A DNA stretch of 17,414 nucleotides, from NCBI GenBank assembly GCA_026706505.1, contig JAPOYQ010000331.1:1-17414 (forward strand). Direction: 5' to 3'. Under the pieces are notes generated by a model. The model saw only the letters and a list, made by a program, of their open reading frames with translations, made no database searches and was not told the origin of the DNA. Below are positions 15,353 through 17,414 of the stretch, one piece after another. Positions within the stretch are counted from its first letter, which is position 1. Each line of letters begins with the position of its first letter. The DNA comes from Gemmatimonadota bacterium (GTDB lineage: Bacteria; Latescibacterota; UBA2968; UBA8231). The position numbers and the translations under genes were made by a program.

Positions 15353-17414
15353 TCAGTAGTGCAGGCTGAGGCGCATGGAGAAACTGCGCGGAATGGGCAC
15401 TTCGACAAAGTCAAAGCCGCGCACGGCCGTGCGCTGGCCCGCAACATTGGTTTCGGGATCGTAGCCGCTGTAGTTGTCGAGGGAAAACAAATTGCGCCCC
15501 ACCAAGCTCAACTGAACGCTGCTGGTACTCAAAAACGAGGGCTGCCAGCGATACGACGCAGATAACTCGCGCAACTTTACAAAGGAGCCGTCTTCGATCC
15601 AGTGTTCAAAAATGCGGAAGACTCGCGCATTGTAGCCGGCCGGCAGTTCGCCGTTTAATTCGCGTTCGTAGTCTGTCAACACGCCAAATGAACTTAGGGC
15701 GGCCAAGCGCCGGGTAAAGTTAAACACATCGCCCCCTACGACCGCGTCCAATTGGGCGCGCACCGACCAGCGCCGCCCCACGGCGAACTGATTGATCCAA
15801 GAGGCAGTAAAATCCGGGTTGGGGTCGCCGATGATTTTGCGCTCAGCCGCTCGCATGGGCAGGCCGTCTTCGTCGAGGGCGATGTGGCCGTTGGCATCGC
15901 GGGCGAAGGCCGTGCTAAAGAACACGCCGAGGGGACTGCCGTTGATGGCCGAGACTTGCGAAAACGAATTGGGCAGGATCAAACGCCCGCCTTCGATGCC
16001 ATCGACGCGGTTTTTGTTGGTCGCATACGTCAGGGTCGATTCCCAGCGGAGATGGGAATGCACCAGCGGAATGGCGCGCACGAGCAACTCCCACCCCTTG
16101 TTGTCCATGGTGCCGACATTTTGCAAAATCCGCGCATGGCCGGTGGATGGGGACAACGTGCGCATCAACAATAAGTCGTCGATATGTTGATCGTAATACG
16201 TGAGCTCTACGCCGAGGCGATTGGACCAAAAACCAACATCCGCGCCGACTTCGATTTCTCGCTGGCGCTCGGGTTTGATCGTCCCGCCGAGTTGGGTGCT
16301 GGGAACTAGGCCGGGCCGGCCGTTGTACGAGGAGGCATTGTAATTGGTAAAGCGGTCAAAAGGACCAATGGCGGTTTGACCGCCGGACGCGCCAATGGAA
16401 GCGCGTACCTTGAAGTCGGCAAATACGTCGTCTAGGGCGCTCTTTTGCCAGAAGCCCGCCTTTGAAATGAGATAGGCCGCGCCGACCTTGGGATAAAATT
16501 GCCAGCGCTGGTCTTGGCCATAGACCGAAGAGGCATCGACGCGGGCCGCGCCGGTGAGAAACAGTTGATCGAAAAACGCCACAGTTTGCTGCACAAAGCC
16601 GCCGTACAGGGCCTTCTCGCTCCTGAATTCGCTGGCCACAACGGTTGCCCCGCTCGACACGGTTTGGGCGACTGGACTTAGGTCCTTGCCCTCCGCGCTA
16701 AAGGTTGCCCCCTTTTCGTATTGCAGGGTTCCGCCGACCAGAATGGTAGATTGCACGTGGGGCGCTACGTCCTGCTGGTACCGTACATGGAGGTCGTTGT
16801 TGAGTTGGAGAAAGTCGAAGGCGGCGCGGCGCGCAAAGCCGTTTGCCAAGCCCGGTGCAGAGGTCCCGGCTGGGATAAATGCAAGGGCCGTTTGATCGTA
16901 GGTGTCAAGCCCCAACGTATAGTCGATGTTCAAGCGAGATAGCGGGGCGAGATCGAGTCGGGCATAGCCTATATAGCGAGAGACTTCTTGCGTAAAATCA
17001 TAGCGGTCGATGACCTCTAATGGGTTGGCGAGAACGCCTTCATTGGGGTACGCGCCAGTTGTGGGATCGGGCGTGGGGTCGTAGGTATTGGGGCCAAAAA
17101 TAAAACCCGTCAATGCCCCGTAGTTTGAGTTTAAGCCGCCGTTGGGAATGTCGTTGCTGTTGCTAAATGAGAAATGGCCGCCCACGGACAACGTGGCCCA
17201 GGGCGACAATTCTTGATCGATACGCGTGCGCCCTCCCATGCGCTGAAACGAACTATTGGCAACCACACCCTGATCTGCCAAGTAGGATCCCGAGGCAAAG
17301 TAGCGGGTGCTGCCGGCCCCGCCCAATACCGAGACGTAATGCTCAGTGCCGGCGGCGCGGCCCACCTGGCGCTCGACGTCATACCCCGGCCCGGCATGCA
17401 CGTCTACGCGCCGG
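15353..17414 (-). CDS. SusC/RagA-like TonB-dependent outer-membrane receptor (partial, N-terminus beyond right edge)
   Basis: At least 687 codons are open to the right edge; the plug domain and signal peptide lie outside. The visible part is the beta-barrel: YFASGSYLADQGVVANSSFQ is the typical early barrel strand of SusC proteins. Later segments include VGADVGFWSNRLGVELTYYDQ and RWESTLTYATNKNRVDG. It ends in SFSMRLSLHY, an outer-membrane C-terminal strand with a terminal aromatic residue. SusC imports large oligomers using TonB energy, with the SusD lipoprotein as lid. The SusD-like gene starts 22 bases after the stop, so the pair is one operon. No degrading enzyme is in the window to hint at the nutrient. 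Confidence 0.9.
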   Translation of the reverse strand, partial: RRVDVHAGPGYDVERQVGRAAGTEHYVSVLGGAGSTRYFASGSYLADQGVVANSSFQRMGGRTRIDQELSPWATLSVGGHFSFSNSNDIPNGGLNSNYGALTGFIFGPNTYDPTPDPTTGAYPNEGVLANPLEVIDRYDFTQEVSRYIGYARLDLAPLSRLNIDYTLGLDTYDQTALAFIPAGTSAPGLANGFARRAAFDFLQLNNDLHVRYQQDVAPHVQSTILVGGTLQYEKGATFSAEGKDLSPVAQTVSSGATVVASEFRSEKALYGGFVQQTVAFFDQLFLTGAARVDASSVYGQDQRWQFYPKVGAAYLISKAGFWQKSALDDVFADFKVRASIGASGGQTAIGPFDRFTNYNASSYNGRPGLVPSTQLGGTIKPERQREIEVGADVGFWSNRLGVELTYYDQHIDDLLLMRTLSPSTGHARILQNVGTMDNKGWELLVRAIPLVHSHLRWESTLTYATNKNRVDGIEGGRLILPNSFSQVSAINGSPLGVFFSTAFARDANGHIALDEDGLPMRAAERKIIGDPNPDFTASWINQFAVGRRWSVRAQLDAVVGGDVFNFTRRLAALSSFGVLTDYERELNGELPAGYNARVFRIFEHWIEDGSFVKLRELSASYRWQPSFLSTSSVQLSLVGRNLFSLDNYSGYDPETNVAGQRTAVRGFDFVEVPIPRSFSMRLSLHY

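Noticed and set aside
15331..15447. 39-residue extension of the SusD-like protein
   Set aside because: It overlaps the SusC gene end and would bury the lipoprotein signal that starts at the ATG at 15330.

Overview
The window is GC-rich bacterial DNA. It carries a SusC/SusD-type outer-membrane uptake pair, which is a hallmark of Bacteroidota and relatives in the FCB group. High GC, an AddB-type nuclease and a short SusD suggest a GC-rich FCB lineage (Rhodothermota, Gemmatimonadota, Latescibacterota or similar). This placement is inference; there is no rRNA or other marker gene in the window.

Layout. (1) Positions 1-2793, minus strand: most of an AddB-like helicase/nuclease subunit for double-strand-break processing, running off the left edge. 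(2) 2794-3023: divergent intergenic region with a short repeat-like element, a clear two-part hairpin and a possible promoter. (3) 3024-5071, plus strand: a CsgG-like lipoprotein tightly coupled to a zinc-dependent medium-chain dehydrogenase. (4) 5097-14002, plus strand: a defence and toxin-antitoxin (TA) island. It starts with a type III-like restriction subunit (Res, TTG start). Next come an Xre-ImmA/IrrE regulator with a DUF4411 PIN-like partner, a minimal nucleotidyltransferase, a 57-residue basic protein and a short HicB. The large DNA methyltransferase (Mod) follows, then a VapB-like antitoxin and a broken VapC start fused in frame to another small antitoxin-like protein. (5) 14003-17414, minus strand: SusD-like lipoprotein and SusC-like TonB-dependent receptor, convergent with the island and separated from it by a weak hairpin plus T-run.

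How the genes may work together. Res and Mod should form one restriction-modification system, but about 2.5 kb of TA genes separate them. Several TA modules look incomplete: nucleotidyltransferase without a HEPN partner, HicB shortened and without HicA, VapC reduced to about 17 codons, and a last antitoxin-like protein without a toxin. Only the Xre-ImmA/DUF4411 pair looks intact. The island therefore looks like a hotspot that has gained and lost modules repeatedly.

The clearest unusual signal is inside mod. The first third uses mainly G-ending codons, the target-recognition segment (about 11440-11900) is AT-rich, and the next 1.4 kb uses almost only C-ending codons. The gene ends with about 80 bases of G-ending codons. 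This is what recombination of specificity and C-terminal segments between distant mod alleles would leave.

I found no tRNA, rRNA, CRISPR array, transposase or integrase.
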